Origin: Codonopsis lanceolata | Lineage: Eukaryota > Streptophyta > Magnoliopsida > Asterales > Campanulaceae | Direction: 5' to 3' | DNA length: 64,000 nt | NCBI GenBank assembly: GCA_013146195.2 | Contig: CM028378.1 | Location: forward strand, 8,857,350-8,921,349 | Shown here: positions 36,801-48,166 of the stretch, in pieces | Numbering within the stretch: the first letter of the stretch is position 1 | Layout of the letters: each line of letters starts with the position of its first letter | Position numbers and translations under genes: made by a program | Notes under the pieces: model-generated | What the model was told of the DNA's origin: nothing | The model's input: the letters and a program-made list of their open reading frames with translations, nothing else | The model's database searches: none

Positions 36801-39800
36801 AGTGTGAGAAATGGAGGCCTGGAGATCAAAAATCTGGCTCTTTTGGGGAAGAGGCTTTGGAGATTTGTGGTGGATAGGAATACTTGGTGGAGGAGAGTGG
36901 TAGTGAGCTTGTATGGTGAGGGTGAGCATTTGTGGTTTCCGAAAGATGTTTCTACCTATGGGGTGGGGGTTTGGAAAGGAGTCAGGAAGGGTTGGGCTCA
37001 GTTTGAGAGACACATCTTTTTTGAGGTTGGCAATGGGTCCAAAGTTAGATTTTGGAAGGATAAATGGTGATGACCAGGAGCTTTGGAGATCTTTCCCAGC
37101 TTTTTTTAATTTAGCAAGTGAGAAAGATTGCTTAGTTAATTCGATTTTGAATATAGAGGAAGGGAAAGTCTCTTGGAGTCCCATATTTCGAAGAGATCTT
37201 CAAGATTGGGAGATGTACTCGTGTTCAGTTTTTTACTAAGTTATACTCTCACTCGGTGGGGCAGCGGGAGGATAGGGTGGTGTGGGTGGGCTCGAAGAGG
37301 AGGATTTTTTCTGTTAGATCCTATTATAATATTCTTGCAAACAGCGAAAGGATTGTGTTCCCTTGGTGGAGTAGTTGGAGAGTGAAAGCGCCAAGTAGAG
37401 TTTTGTTTTTTGCATGGGAAGCTACTAGTGAAGCCATCTTTACAGGGATGATTTGCAGAGACGTCAAATGATCTATGTGAATTGGTGTTTCATGTGCAAA
37501 GGATGTGAAGAAAGTGTGAATCACTTGTTGCTGCACTGCCCTATTGTGTCTATGCTTTGGAATTCAATGCTTGGTCTGTTCTCTGTTGCTTGGTGATGCC
37601 GAGATCTGTTAAAGATCTCCTTTTGAGTTGGTCTTTGTACAAGCGGAGAAGAAGAAGGAATAGCTTTTGGCACGAAGTTCCTCTGGTATTTGGTGAATCA
37701 TTTGGAGGGAAAGGAATAGGAGGGTGTTTGAGGATGAGGAGAGGACGGTGGATAAGTTAAAGGATGAGTTACTTCGTACGTTGTTTTTTTGGGGGGTTGA
37801 GGACACTAATTCTTCCAACATTCACAACATTTCTTGTATCGATTTTGTTAATAGTCTTTCTATAGATTAGTCGGTTTGTGTATGCTTATAGTTTGTAAAA
37901 AAGGACGCGTCTCCTGATTAGACGCTTTGATATATAATACTTTACTTATCAAAAAAAAGGGAATTCAACCTAACCACAATACAAAGAACTTTAGTGTTAC
38001 TTATCATTTGGAAGATGAAAAGGCTACACCACATAATTAAAAACTCAAGTGAGATTGGAAGGGTTGGATAGCATGACTGAAATATCTTCTTTGGAAACAT
38101 TCAGATAGTTTCTTGCGCATCTAACTGCTCGAAGGACATGAAATAGGACCTCCATTACCACATGATTCACTCATTCTGTGGTATGCGAACATGTTTACCG
38201 CAGTACTTATGGGGGTAATGCACAAACTAAGTGCTGCTATTTTATCAACATTCAACTAACATATTTGTTCAACGAAACGGCAGTACAATTATGAAAAAAC
38301 TCGTGAATGCAACAGGCACAAAACATGATCGCTGCGAGCGCCACAAAGGCATAATATGTATCGCATGCATCCCTCTTTCCATAAGCAATAAATACACAAG
38401 CATTGCACTTTAATCCCTTTTGCTCCATTCGGAAAATGAAACCCTCATAAGTCTTAACTTTCGTATCTCGGGTTTATGATTGTTTATTCGGTTTGCCAAC
38501 CTAAATTCTATAAGCATGTTTAAGCCCTTTCGTGTTTTCAGATGCAAGGTTGAAACCTCTCATGCGAAAGGAAGTAGCCAAAGAAGACAAATGCAAGCAC
38601 CCGTATAGGTAATTCTGAGGCTAAACCAGACAATATATACCTAAAAAGTATACAGTTAGTATATTTAGTGAACCAGCTACCTCTGATCTTATCTAAATTC
38701 CTACGTACAGGTAACAAGGTAGGTAGTATTATAGAAAATTGTAACTTAACCGCATATCTTATGCTGTCTCGTCACATTTCAACTGCCAGTTAATGTATCA
38801 AAAAACAGGTCCAGAAAGCTTCCAAAATAAAGCCAAGGGAAGAACAATCAACCTCCAGAGAGTACAAAGGGTTCGGTTGGGCACATAGCAAGAGCAAACT
38901 CGGCATTTTCTTGATGGCCAGTCAATATCTGCACATGATGGGTATTAAAGATGTCATTAGCAGCATTGCCTCAAGAACAGAGAACAAGTAAGAAATATCA
39001 AAACGTTGGCAACTACAAATATTTCATATACCATCTTAAATCCTAAGAACTGTTCACATTTGAAAATAATAACCATATGAAAAAAGTGGAAGTGATAAAA
39101 ACAGGCAATAGATGAAATGGCTCAATACTATATAATGTTGCAGTAGACGCACCAAATCAGGACGAGACTCTGAAGCTCCCAGGACAGCATGACGATTGGG
39201 TTGAGTCTCAACATCCCAGATGAGAACCTGATTTGAACATATCAAAAACATCAAGCCATATCCACAAACTAACGTCAAAACCAACTAAATGTGGGAAAAA
39301 TGTCCGAAAATAAAGACAAATGATATATATAAAGTAGAAGCATACATCAGGACTGTCCGTGTGCGTAGCAACTATCTTGCTGTTTTGTGGAAGTTCCCTG
39401 ATTCGGTTCACCTGTAAAAGTCCTTGCAAACGTTAAAAGAGACGCCAATAGATTTTCAAGAGATCAAGATTCTTGGGGGCCTGGGCCCCCTTCTGCCTCT
39501 CTTTTGATTATTAGGTGTATATGATTTCATGAAGGGATGTTAACAATTCACAACAATTTAGAAATCAACACAAGCTTAATCAGACTCTTTAAAAGGTTAA
39601 CACAGATGTTATTAAACTTAACTTTTGATTTTATATATTATATATTATGAAAAAATTATATTCCCTTCGTCCCAAAATTATTGTCAAGTTTGATGCAACA
39701 CACAAATTAAGAAAATACAATTGATATTAATATTGGTAAAGTGAGTGGTTTCCTTTAAAGAACATGTGCATGTGGCCCATAATTAAAGTAGAAACAAAAA

Positions 39801-42800
39801 GTAGGTGTAAATGGTAAATGTGTTGTCCTAAAAAGGAAACTTTTAAACAAAACAATTTTTTTGGGACGGAGGGAGTAATAAATTGATGTCAGAGTCAAAT
39901 GTCTAGTAATTACTTAAATATTCCGTATCAAATGCAACCATACAGGCAATCAACCAAAGCAACCATCAAGGCAATTTATTTTGGATCAACTGATTTCACA
40001 AGACTCAACTTAAGCTTTGTCCCAACCTCTTAGTGGAATCCTTTTTCACCATTTATGTACGTCCAATGCGAATGTCTGTTTAAAATCACACTTGAACATA
40101 AACTTCCTACTTATCATTGTCCATATTAGTTTTGGTCTCCCCCCCACCCACCAAGGACTGCCCTTAATATTGATTTTATCCACTTTTTGGTGCACGGTGC
40201 ACCCAGTGGAATAGTAGATAGTCAAGCGCTACTACAAGTACACGTGTAGAGCTGGAGAAAATTGGATATGGAAAATATATTGCACTGTAATATGCCCTTA
40301 TTTGTTAGTGTGGAATAGGTATGTAGGTCTAGGGCCCGCATTCATCATTTAGATGCACTGCGCCAAGCCATGTATCTAGCGACACGTGTTTTGCAGACAT
40401 GTGTTCCATGGCGCCTATCCGGCAGCACATGTTCCGCTTATGTTTCCCACGTGAACTGTACCGCTAAACTTGATCTGCTCGGCTTGCTCCGCACATGTTT
40501 CCACATTGGTTATACCCGCCGGCCTTCGAAGGACAGCCAAGGCAAGTCGGACCCATGGAAGAGAATCATCCACGCATGATAGTCTCTCCCCATTTTGGGA
40601 CTACTAAAAGGGTTGTGGATTGAAGACTAGAATGAAGCATTGCCACATGAACCAACAACCAAGTCACAAGTGGTTGGGCAAGGTTCAATCGGGCATTTGT
40701 CAAGGCACTGCCCCTATTCTCTAAGGGAAAAAAAAGTTGGGAAATTGTGGATGGTCCCCCCATAGGAACATGCAACTCTCGTCCACGAGATCATACAACC
40801 TGGAAAATGAGAGAGTTGCACTGCACATGGTCCATCACGTGATACCTCTCCAACCCACCTATAAATAGGTTGGTTGTAGCAATCATTGTTCAAGAAAAAG
40901 AGAACTATTCACTTACTCCCACAAGTTTCTTGGTCCTCCTCCCTCTTGAGCCTGATTTGCCTTCATTCTCTTGTTTCCCGCTCTCTTAGTAGTCTTGTGC
41001 GTAACGCTAACCCTTTTACCCAGTGTTATTACCCCTCTACCTCTGTCTCAGGGACTTGGTACAAACTAGTGGGGGGGGGGGGGAATTAAGGTATAAATGG
41101 AAAAAACATTTTTATACTTTCTATATAAAATAAGGGACTTCACTAGATTTAAGGGAAGGCATTGAACAATTGCACGCAAGTAGTGCAAGAATTTTGGTCA
41201 TAACTAGTTCTTCTCTCCTACCACTCTATTCAAATATGCATTGGACAAATGCCCTTTATTAGAGTTTTACTTCTAGATGATAAAACACATCAATGGGGCC
41301 CAACACTTTGTATGGGCTTCTTCTCACTTTCTATCTGAAACTGGATTACCCTGTGTACAAGACGCATCGCATGTTCCGACGCCGTGTTATATTTTATTAT
41401 CTTTACCTATCAAACAAAAAAAGGAGTATACCAAAGTCTCTCTCAAGAAGTCTACACTCTTACTAAGTAAATAGGATTAAAATTTAAAATTACTGACAAC
41501 TTGATCGTAACACTCGTTAACAGAATACATGGTCTAGACGCAACTCAGAACAACAATAACAAAATGGAAAAGAAAGGCAAAACATTAAACTGATAAAATA
41601 CCTCTCCAGGATGTATAATAGTTTTATACTTTTTTACAAAGGGAGATCGTGCTTCCTCATTGAACTGAAAGATAGGCATCCATTATTCCACAAGACCCAG
41701 ATAGTAAGACTCAAGTAAATGAGGAAATATAATTAAATATTAAATATTAAATTGAATAAAAAAGCAAACATAAACATCACTTTAATATTACCTGTGATAT
41801 GTGTTCTGCAGCTGCAACTCTTCGTTTTACAATTTCACAGTTAGCAATGACGAGTGTGTTTGGAACACTACCATCGGTCTGGAAGAAGAGGGTTAAGATC
41901 AGTATGAAAAAAGAAAAGGACAAATAGCACCATATGTCCAATCAATAACATCAAGAATGACACACAAACACGAAGCAAGCTCACATATTAACAAATAATA
42001 ACAACACAGCCCAATAAAGTACCAACACAACACTAAGTTTAGGATATCTTGTTCCTGCTCCACTCGGATATAATTATTTTTCAAACTGCATTTTGATCAC
42101 AGTTAAAAATACAGGGGCAACTGAATATCTTTGTAACACAGATATATAGGTGGTAGTGAATCTAGTGATTATCCAATTATAACAAACAACAAGCCCAGAA
42201 GTTAAACTACCCCACTGAACATCTAAGGAACATTGAAACATTAGCTGTCAGTGTATGCCCGCGTCACTGCCAACAAACAAGTAGACATCATTTATCAATA
42301 ACCATCAACTCCTCTTTAGATGTTTTAGACAAAAAGGACTCGTGATCTCAAAGACTGCAAGGGGAATGAAACTTTGAAATACAACATGCATGAATTCTTT
42401 CTTTCGTTTATGGCATAATTTCTTTGCACACAGCAAAAAATACTATCTTCAAAACAGCCACTTTTGAATGGCCAACCACTAATTGCAGTTTCCTACTATG
42501 TTACCCGGATCCTTCATTTATGCCAAAGTACCCATGTTGACACGACGACATTGGTTTGGGTGTGGCAATTTAAGATTAAATTAGTGCAAAATATTAAAAT
42601 TTTGGAAGATCCGCAACTGGATCCATTCCTCGTAGCCAAGTCCAGGTAACAAAGCTTTCCTTCCCATCCAATGAGCATCATGGCTAACTAAATCTAACTA
42701 TAATGTACAAGGGCCCTTCGAATTTTGATGGTAACTCCAACATCTTTTAACCGTAAAGGACCCAGTAATGTTACATCATTACATCATCAGATGGTGTTGC

Positions 42801-44404
42801 TTTATCTAGTTCTTTTTATTTGGTTTTTAAACGGAAAACAGAAACCATTATCTGGTTATTCTAGAATCTGATCAACAATGTATATGTGTCAGAAAGATGG
42901 ACAATAGAAAACAACTAATGAAATACTAGAAAAGAATTACCTGTTCAGAAAGATAAAGACGCTGTCGATTCTTGTAAGTCGCTTGCTCTAGTTGTGGCCC
43001 CCATCTATATTAAGCCAAATCAAGTAAGAATATTTTCTGACAGAAAATGTATAAGCAGCAAGCAATCTAACACATCAGTGGTATGTATAAAGATAGTTAA
43101 TTGCATTAGTCCAACTAGTGAAACTCCAAATGCCATAAACTGGGGTGGAGTCCCTCTCTATAGTGCTTCTGTGTTCTTATCTCTTTCATTTCTCCATGTG
43201 TTTGTGTATGTTATGTGTGCATGAGTGTGTTGGGATCGGAGGAGGGGATTATTAGTGCTCCCAATCCCCACTTCCCCCAATGCTTGTTTCACGACATACA
43301 ATGAGTCAACAACAAAATGAAACAAGAAATGAGAATCAGATCAACAATAATAATGAAATAGATAAATCAATCGTCCGGACAATAAGTTCAACAGTAACTT
43401 TGACGGCGGCAAATCAAACTTTTAGCAACAATGCATTTAAGTCTTCGCATCATATAAAGACTTGAGAATACTGTATAACTGATGTTTTCAAATTGATAGG
43501 TACGAGGACTAAAAAATGCAACAAAAACATAAAAAGGGAAAATTGCACTAATTCCTTATCTTTTTGGAAGAAAGGTAGAAGCTTTGTTATATACCGCCTC
43601 CTTCCACTCAAAAAATTCACAATTGAAAAATCTAATTATTAAGGGGATATATTAATAAAATTATAGTAGGTTATAATTAAAAAAATACTTAAGAACAAAA
43701 CAAAGGTCAAGGATGAAGATGAAATTTTATATTAAATGTAAACATAATTTTTTAAAGGGGACCATTAAAAGTGTAACATCCAAAAATAATATGATGGACT
43801 TTAGTATAGTCCCTATGTTCCTGGCAAAAAGGTCCATTATTTCATTTTTTGATATTTAACTTAAAGAATTTAATTTTTTTGATAGTAGGTGTGACCCTTG
43901 TTAGTACGGGGATTGGAACCAAGAACACTGGACTCTTTGCTTGAGTGCCTTTCTATCTCTTCCACCGCTTGGGTCAACTTACAAAGTTGAATTTTAAAAA
44001 GTAAGAAATAAAAGCATCATTTTATTAATAATAAGACAATAAAAGCGTCATTTTCTTAAGAAGTTAGTCCCGGAACGGAGGGAGTATTAAACAAAGTTCC
44101 ACTTTTCTTTCCCCGTAACCAAACAGATGTTTCCAGCGGTGAATAAAGAGAAAATGTCAAATTTAAGCTAATAAATGTGTCAAAAACAGAGACAAAACAA
44201 AAAAATATAAAATAGTAGCGTAGAGTTGGGGGATACAAAATGAAACCCTAAGAGATAGAAAACGGGTACGAACCGGCAAGAGAGGGAGGGCCAAACGAGG
44301 TTGTGGTTGGCCAGCCAGTCGTAGAGGATTGGGACAAGAGACTTCCACTGGGTGTACCTCTCGTCTACCGACGGCCGCCCTCCTCTTCCACCTCTCTCCT
44401 TCAT
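24875..44404 (-). CDS. MSI4/FVE: MSI4/FVE-like WD40 histone-binding protein, complete, 15 exons, 460 aa
   Basis: Exons (minus): 44404-44274, 43004-42941, 41878-41792, 41664-41602, 39411-39346, 39227-39153, 38928-38853, 35503-35302, 35044-34963, 32027-31954, 31769-31658, 31541-31467, 25714-25635, 25328-25229, 24970-24875. They sum to 1383 nt with consistent phases and GT-AG introns. The N-terminal histone-H4-binding region has QWKSLVPILYDWLANHNLVW and WGPQLEQATYKNRQRLYLSE. WD repeats follow, with WDVETQPNRHAVLG, SGGRDKSVVLWSI, ILWDMRTG (a WDxR box of the type that binds DDB1), CVDWNPHD, FGSSAEDGALNIWDYE and DKVVDFHWNTYDPWTIVSVS. Exon 8 adds a Ser/Gly/Lys loop. FVE is a nuclear RbAp46/48 relative that works with histone deacetylase and represses FLC in the autonomous flowering pathway. 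The N-terminus is shorter than in Arabidopsis FVE (507 aa); an in-frame stop upstream makes 44404 the only start in this exon. Confidence 0.95.
26051..26202. repeat. Stowaway MITE end fused to a 16-bp perfect inverted repeat
   Basis: CTCCCTCCGTCCCAAAAAATT at 26051 is a Stowaway left end without a matching right end. It runs into TCCTAGAATTCCCATG (26095-26110), whose exact inverted copy CATGGGAATTCTAGGA lies at 26187-26202, giving a 76-nt loop. Confidence 0.6.
26590..26675. repeat. Copy 2 of the dispersed repeat first seen at 3335-3411
   Basis: AATTTCAAGAAAAAAGGAGT and CAGAGCTTGAGAATAAGGCT, then GATGTCTCTGCCTAGGGGAAT, match copy 1 with few changes and one small insertion. Flanks of the two copies differ. 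Confidence 0.6.
26940..27222 (+). mobile_element. L1-type LINE 3' end (5'-truncated)
   Basis: Ends CCCTGTGTACGCAAAGGATGCGTCACATGTTTTGACGCTAGC, then TTCTTACTTAGC and a ten-base A tail. The same end (GTGTAC/TGTGTATGC, GACGCGTC, ACTTATCAAAAAAAA) closes the LINE at 37.95 kb and the scrap at 41.42 kb. The preceding bases keep broken traces of a C-terminal LINE reading frame. Confidence 0.6.
27918..28055. repeat. 69-bp tandem duplication inside the Copia remnant
   Basis: Copies at 27918-27986 and 27987-28055 both start GGATGTGAGGTCTTGAAACA and differ at one base (GAAGTTG versus GAAATTG), so the duplication is recent relative to the decay of the element. Confidence 0.9.
28411..28721 (-). mobile_element. 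LINE 3' fragment inserted in the Copia remnant
   Basis: CTTTTTGTGCT at 28397-28407 and 28722-28732 is a target duplication that splits a continuous Copia integrase frame. On the minus strand the insert reads WGIWTERNRRAFENN and further residues of the LINE zf-RVT tail, then a 3' UTR and a short A tail (T run at 28411). Confidence 0.75.
29546..30042. mobile_element. hAT-type MITE with GGCGAG-rich interior, copy 1
   Basis: Ends are CATAGTTGAAAA and TTTTCAAACTATG, inverted. The flanks GTTCATCC (29538-29545 and 30043-30050) are a perfect 8-bp target duplication, typical of hAT elements. Subterminal DNA is full of GCGAGAGG/CCTCTCGC units. The insertion splits the Copia frame, which resumes cleanly on both sides. 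A related element lies at 33747-34532. Confidence 0.85.
30277..30400 (+). mobile_element. SINE (family B), about 124 bp, complete with target duplication
   Basis: An A-box-like TAGTGGTAAGACAC and a B-box GGTTCGAGTCACC are followed by about 40 bp and a long A tail. The flanks AAATGGTTTAGGGCG (30262-30276) and AAATGGGTTAGGGCG (30401-30415) are a 15-bp target duplication with one mismatch. This is a tRNA-derived retroposon, not a tRNA gene: no cloverleaf 3' half is present. Confidence 0.85.
33747..34532. mobile_element. hAT-type MITE with GGCGAG-rich interior, copy 2
   Basis: Left end CATAGTTATTGAAGACG and right end TTAATTACTATG are inverted relatives of copy 1 at 29.5 kb. The flanks GCTAGAAC (33739-33746) and GCTTGAAT (34533-34540) match at 6 of 8 bases, as an aged 8-bp duplication. 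Subterminal GAGGCAGGCAAGAGG and CTTGCCGCC/CCTCGCCTC units resemble copy 1. It is about 290 bp longer than copy 1. Confidence 0.7.
34779..34850 (-). repeat. SINE family A, 5'-truncated
   Basis: On the minus strand it reads CCTTGGTTCCAATCCCCAT (B-box region), then AAGGGGTCACACTTACCTATC and an A tail. The A-box part is missing. Confidence 0.65.
35838..37960 (+). pseudogene. L1-type LINE, 5'-truncated: RT C-terminus and zf-RVT domain
   Basis: Lies in FVE-like intron 7 in antisense. Frames at 35889-36353 and 36298-36609 give RT blocks YAFVGDRQIVDASFIANE, GLRQGDPLSPFLLIIVMEAL, the catalytic FADD of LLFADDTLVFC, and YLGLPLGA. Frames at 36648-37070 and after give LRR-like KNLALLGKRLWRF and the zf-RVT region. 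Several frameshifts and stops are present. The 3' end has GACGCGTCTCCTGATTAGACGC and ACTTATC before an eight-base A tail at 37951. The endonuclease part is absent. Confidence 0.88.
39661..39875. mobile_element. Stowaway-type MITE in FVE-like intron 4, 215 bp
   Basis: TTCCCTTCGTCCCAAAATTATTG and CAATTTTTTTGGGACGGAGGGAG are inverted ends flanked by TA (39659-39660 and 39876-39877). The interior matches the element at 14.88 kb. Confidence 0.85.
40350..41083 (+). other. Possible LTR-like segment with TATA box in FVE-like intron 4
   Basis: Higher G+C than its surroundings, with ACCTATAAATAGG at about 40858 followed by a leader-like pyrimidine-rich stretch, then a run of 13 G at 41071-41083. This resembles the U3-R-U5 layout of a short LTR, but no terminal or target repeats were found. 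Confidence 0.3.
41345..41424 (+). mobile_element. LINE 3' end scrap in FVE-like intron 4
   Basis: ACCCTGTGTACAAGACGCATCGCATG, then TTACCTATC and an A-rich tail, matches the ends of the LINEs at 27.22 and 37.95 kb. Confidence 0.55.
43594..44084. mobile_element. Stowaway-like element in FVE-like intron 1, with nested SINE
   Basis: CCGCCTCCTTCC at the left and GGAACGGAGGGAG at the right are imperfect inverted ends next to TA on both sides. The SINE at 43875-43975 sits inside. The left end is diverged, so the pairing is less certain than for the other two Stowaway elements. Confidence 0.45.
43875..43975 (-). mobile_element. SINE family A, best copy, about 100 bp
   Basis: On the minus strand: GACCCAAGCGGTGGAAGAGA (A-box region), then GGTTCCAATCCCC (B-box), then AAGGGTCACACCTACTATC and a seven-base A tail. 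Probable aged target duplication: AACTTAAAGAATTTAAT (43858-43874) and AACTTACAAAGTTGAAT (43976-43992). Confidence 0.75.
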
Positions 44405-44530
44405 CTCACTCTCTCTCTCTCCTCTGCTTTTTCTTTTTCTTTTTTGCGTTTTCCCGCCTCGCGGGTGTGAGCTTTATGTTCTTCGAGTACTCTGTTCCCA
44501 AAAAGAAAGGCCGCTACTTATTGTGATTCA
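44405..44530 (-). promoter_or_regulatory. 5' UTR and proximal promoter of the FVE-like gene
   Basis: Upstream of the ATG the minus strand has a GA-rich leader (GAGAGAGAGAG, AAAAAGAAAAAG) and a GC-rich CCCGCGAGGCGGG. An in-frame stop about 80 nt upstream limits the coding start to 44404. No clear TATA box is seen. Confidence 0.5.
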
Positions 44531-47344
44531 TCTCCGTCCCAACATGTTTTGTAATTTTTAACAAAAATACAAGTTAATTTTTTTTATTTCAATAACATCA
44601 GGTTTGATTCAAAAAATGAGTATCATTTATTTGAGGTAAGATCTTATGTATAACATAGTGTACCGCTCTTTATAGTGTACCGCTTTTTATGTCAATAAAT
44701 AAATTTGAATATGAATTATGGATCATTTATGATGATATATGAGATTTCAAATCATTAATTATGTAAAGACTATTTATTACACTAAATAATCAGTTGGTCT
44801 ATGTAAACATATATTAAATACATGTTCTAATGTATTAGATTCCATAAATCAAAAGGTAAAACTCATGGATACCGTTTAGGGCTCTAAACAATAGAGTCGA
44901 TCAAATTGAATTCATGATTAGCATTAAAAAAAAAGTTAGGTGGCTTGTATCTCTCGGTCGAACTTGACTCAAGTATGTTTGCTAAGTCTCGCAAGTCAAG
45001 TTACGTTGGGATAGTATTGTACACGAATATCTTTGACTGACTTTTTAGCTATAGAAATATTATTTCCATTGATATGGTCAAACTCCTTGCATGGTATCAA
45101 TATTCTTTTTATACAAATGTTAAATACTATTTTTCATATCTTTTAGCAATAAAAATATCATAAAATATGAAAATATTCAACATATTTTAAATATAAAGCA
45201 TAAATATCATTTTTCCATATTTTAGATACGACGATATTAAATATAAAATAATGATACTTGTATCTTTCATAAATATACAAACGGAGTCAAAGATCAATGT
45301 AAGCATTATATGTGCACGTGTTTGTCGAGTCTCGCCAGTGACTCGAGTAATATGACTAAATGAGTAACCTACATTTACTGAACTCAATTCAAATGAAGCA
45401 CACGAGTCGAATCGATCGCGTAATTCAAGCAAAGTCATGTCGTGTAGTGTAACTACTTGGTTCATGCATGAGTCGTAACCATGTCAAATATTCATTAATA
45501 GTTTTTATAGTTGATATTTTGTACGTATAAGGCCATATACACTTACTCATCAACCTAGGCATTTCGTCGGTTATAACGAGATGATTATTAAATTCTCAAG
45601 CTCGCCGCCAAACACTAGCAAAACCGCATAAAAATTCTAACTTTTTAAATTTATATACATAATGCCCTCCCTTTTTAACTAGATACCCCTCAAGCCAAAA
45701 TCCTATAATACCCTTGGGACATTTTTCAATAAACCCTCCATACCATTATATTTATTTACAATACTCTCGCTATCATTTTTAATAAATACTCATTATGTTT
45801 TATGTTTTTACAATTCTCAAATCCAAATATTATCTCTCTCTACTAATATTATATTTATACCACATGTTTACTATTTCACCTTTTATTTAGCCATGGATGC
45901 TAAGTACCAATTTCATATATACAAACAATCTTAGTACTAATTCCACGTAAATTATATATACAATCTTTGTTTTTATCGGTAATTTAGAGTTATGCGAACA
46001 ACTTAGTGATCTTCGGCTTTTAAAGCGACGTGTGCAATATGTTAAATGATTATAATCAACACTAATTTGTTTAGATATTAAAATAGCAACCGATGGGAAG
46101 TGAAAATACTACTTGTGGCATCCCAAAATTATGATCATTCGGGGAAAATTGCTATATATATCACGATTTCTTTTAAAGATTTATCAATGGAATAAAAAGT
46201 TTGATAAAAGGAACAAATAAAAATTGCAAACAAGATATTTTTGAGGAGTGTTGTAAATTACAAATAAGAACAAGGGATAATGAAATTGAGGGAAGCGGGA
46301 GAAGAAAAATGAGGAGGGGGAAGGTTATGCACAGAGGGAGGGATGAGTGAGAAGAAAGAACGAATGGAGTAAAGGGAAGGGAGGGAGAGGAAGAACGGTG
46401 AGGTAGTAGGGGTGATGGTTGGGTTGGAAGGTAGTAGGGGTGATGGTTGGGTTGGAAGAAGAATAAGGGGAGGGGGAATGTTACGTAGAGAGGGAAGGAA
46501 TGAGGGAGGAAGGGGTATGTTCATAAGAAGTGAGGGTAAGATAGAAAGTTTTGTATGAGGTACACTTATAGGAATGAGGGATCTAAATAGCGCCACTCAA
46601 TAGTTATATCTTCATTAGGTGGAATATAAAATCAAACAACTTTGTGTTATGCTTGTAAAAGGGGTGAAAAATACAAATATGTTGGCTCCGTTGATAAAGA
46701 CGACATAAAAGTTTGAGAGGCAAACAAATTAAAATGACCCATTGAGATTGTACTTGTGATCGTGAAAGGGGTGGATAGTACAACTATTTTGGTCTTGATA
46801 GTGAGTGTGAATAGAAAAGGTCAAACCGACAAATAAAATAAAATGTCCATTTTAGATTGTAACTGCATAACAACTATGTGATGATTAGATATTTATGGTT
46901 GGCGGAAAACAAACACAACTACACCCACTTATTGGCTACGACTAATGACACCACATCTACAACAATGTTGACTATGGATGAGACTTAAAGAATCGCATAG
47001 TTAAACATCAACAACATTAAGATATTTTAAAGTCGTTAAAATAAGAAAATCGAAGAATACCACCTCCTAAGGTACGTGCACAACGTTGTTCAAAATAGAA
47101 ATAACGACACGGTGAATCAATCTCCAGCGCAATATTTATTCAGATTCGTGATCATGGATATTATAGATGTTAATAGGGTTGAGTACACTATTGCATGCCC
47201 GACCCATTTAAACCGAAAACGGGAAGGGTTATTATCGAAAAAATGCAAACTGTTTACTTTTTGGGCTAGTCGGACTGACCAAGTTTTCCGACCCTCCTCG
47301 TGTCATGTTTCCTGGTTGGCCCGCAATCTGAATGTTCAAATGAC
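44531..47344. other. Intergenic; one 28-bp tandem duplication in a G-rich strand-biased block
   Basis: Mostly A/T-rich without genes. The plus strand at 46260-46580 is strongly purine-rich (GGGAGGAAG). It holds a perfect 28-bp direct duplication starting GGTAGTAGGGGTGATGGTTG at 46402 and 46430. Confidence 0.45.
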
Positions 47345-48166
47345 ACTATTGTTGGGTTTTAATTGAAATTAACAAGGACGGTAATAATAAAACTTTAATT
47401 TCAAAACTATCAAAAGATTCATGCGAATTAATATAAATTAGATTTAGAACACTTACACGCATATTAGAACGAGTAATCTTCGAAAAAATCGTGTTTGAAT
47501 CACGATCACCACAACAAACGATTTACACGACTTCTATATGGTATCCATACAAATAGATTGGACATGATTAATCCAACAGTTTTGTAATAAACAATTGTTG
47601 AATTAAAGTAGAAAACTCTTTGTCTAACGAATAACTAATCCATAATTTTAGTGTTTCACCAAACTCTAAAATCATTTTGTGTCTAACACTACTTATTTTA
47701 CATCAAGAAGACTTCCCATATATGAAAGAGATATATGGGCCGGCCATTATAAGTCCTAGTCTAACTAATAATATATTGTGGTCTTCATTTTATCTTACTT
47801 CATGAGCTCATTAATTCAATTAATGGCTCAAATAAATTACAGTCAAACTCATCCTAAGCGTGTAACCCAATAGATTCTTAAATTACGTTATCAATAATTA
47901 ATTGTCATATCAAATATATAATTAATTATAAACAATGAGCGGTATCTAGCAATACATCATTGTTACCCAAATAGTATGATTTATTAGTCATTACAAATAA
48001 CTAATTGTGACCAAAATAATTCTTGTCAATTTGTCCAGATATTTGGTTAAACACAAGACATGGAACGTGTCATCCTTGTTATAGTTTAATATAGGTTTCT
48101 TGATCTTCGAGTAGACTTATGTAATAAACAAATAAACTCAATATCTCATATTGATTTTTTTGAGCA

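Noticed and set aside
46258..46596. 112-codon Pro/Leu/Ser-rich minus-strand frame
   Set aside because: It is a by-product of the purine-rich plus strand and of the 28-bp duplication.
47076..47366. 96-codon plus-strand frame
   Set aside because: It runs into the Copia-B LTR start, has no motif and no promoter context.
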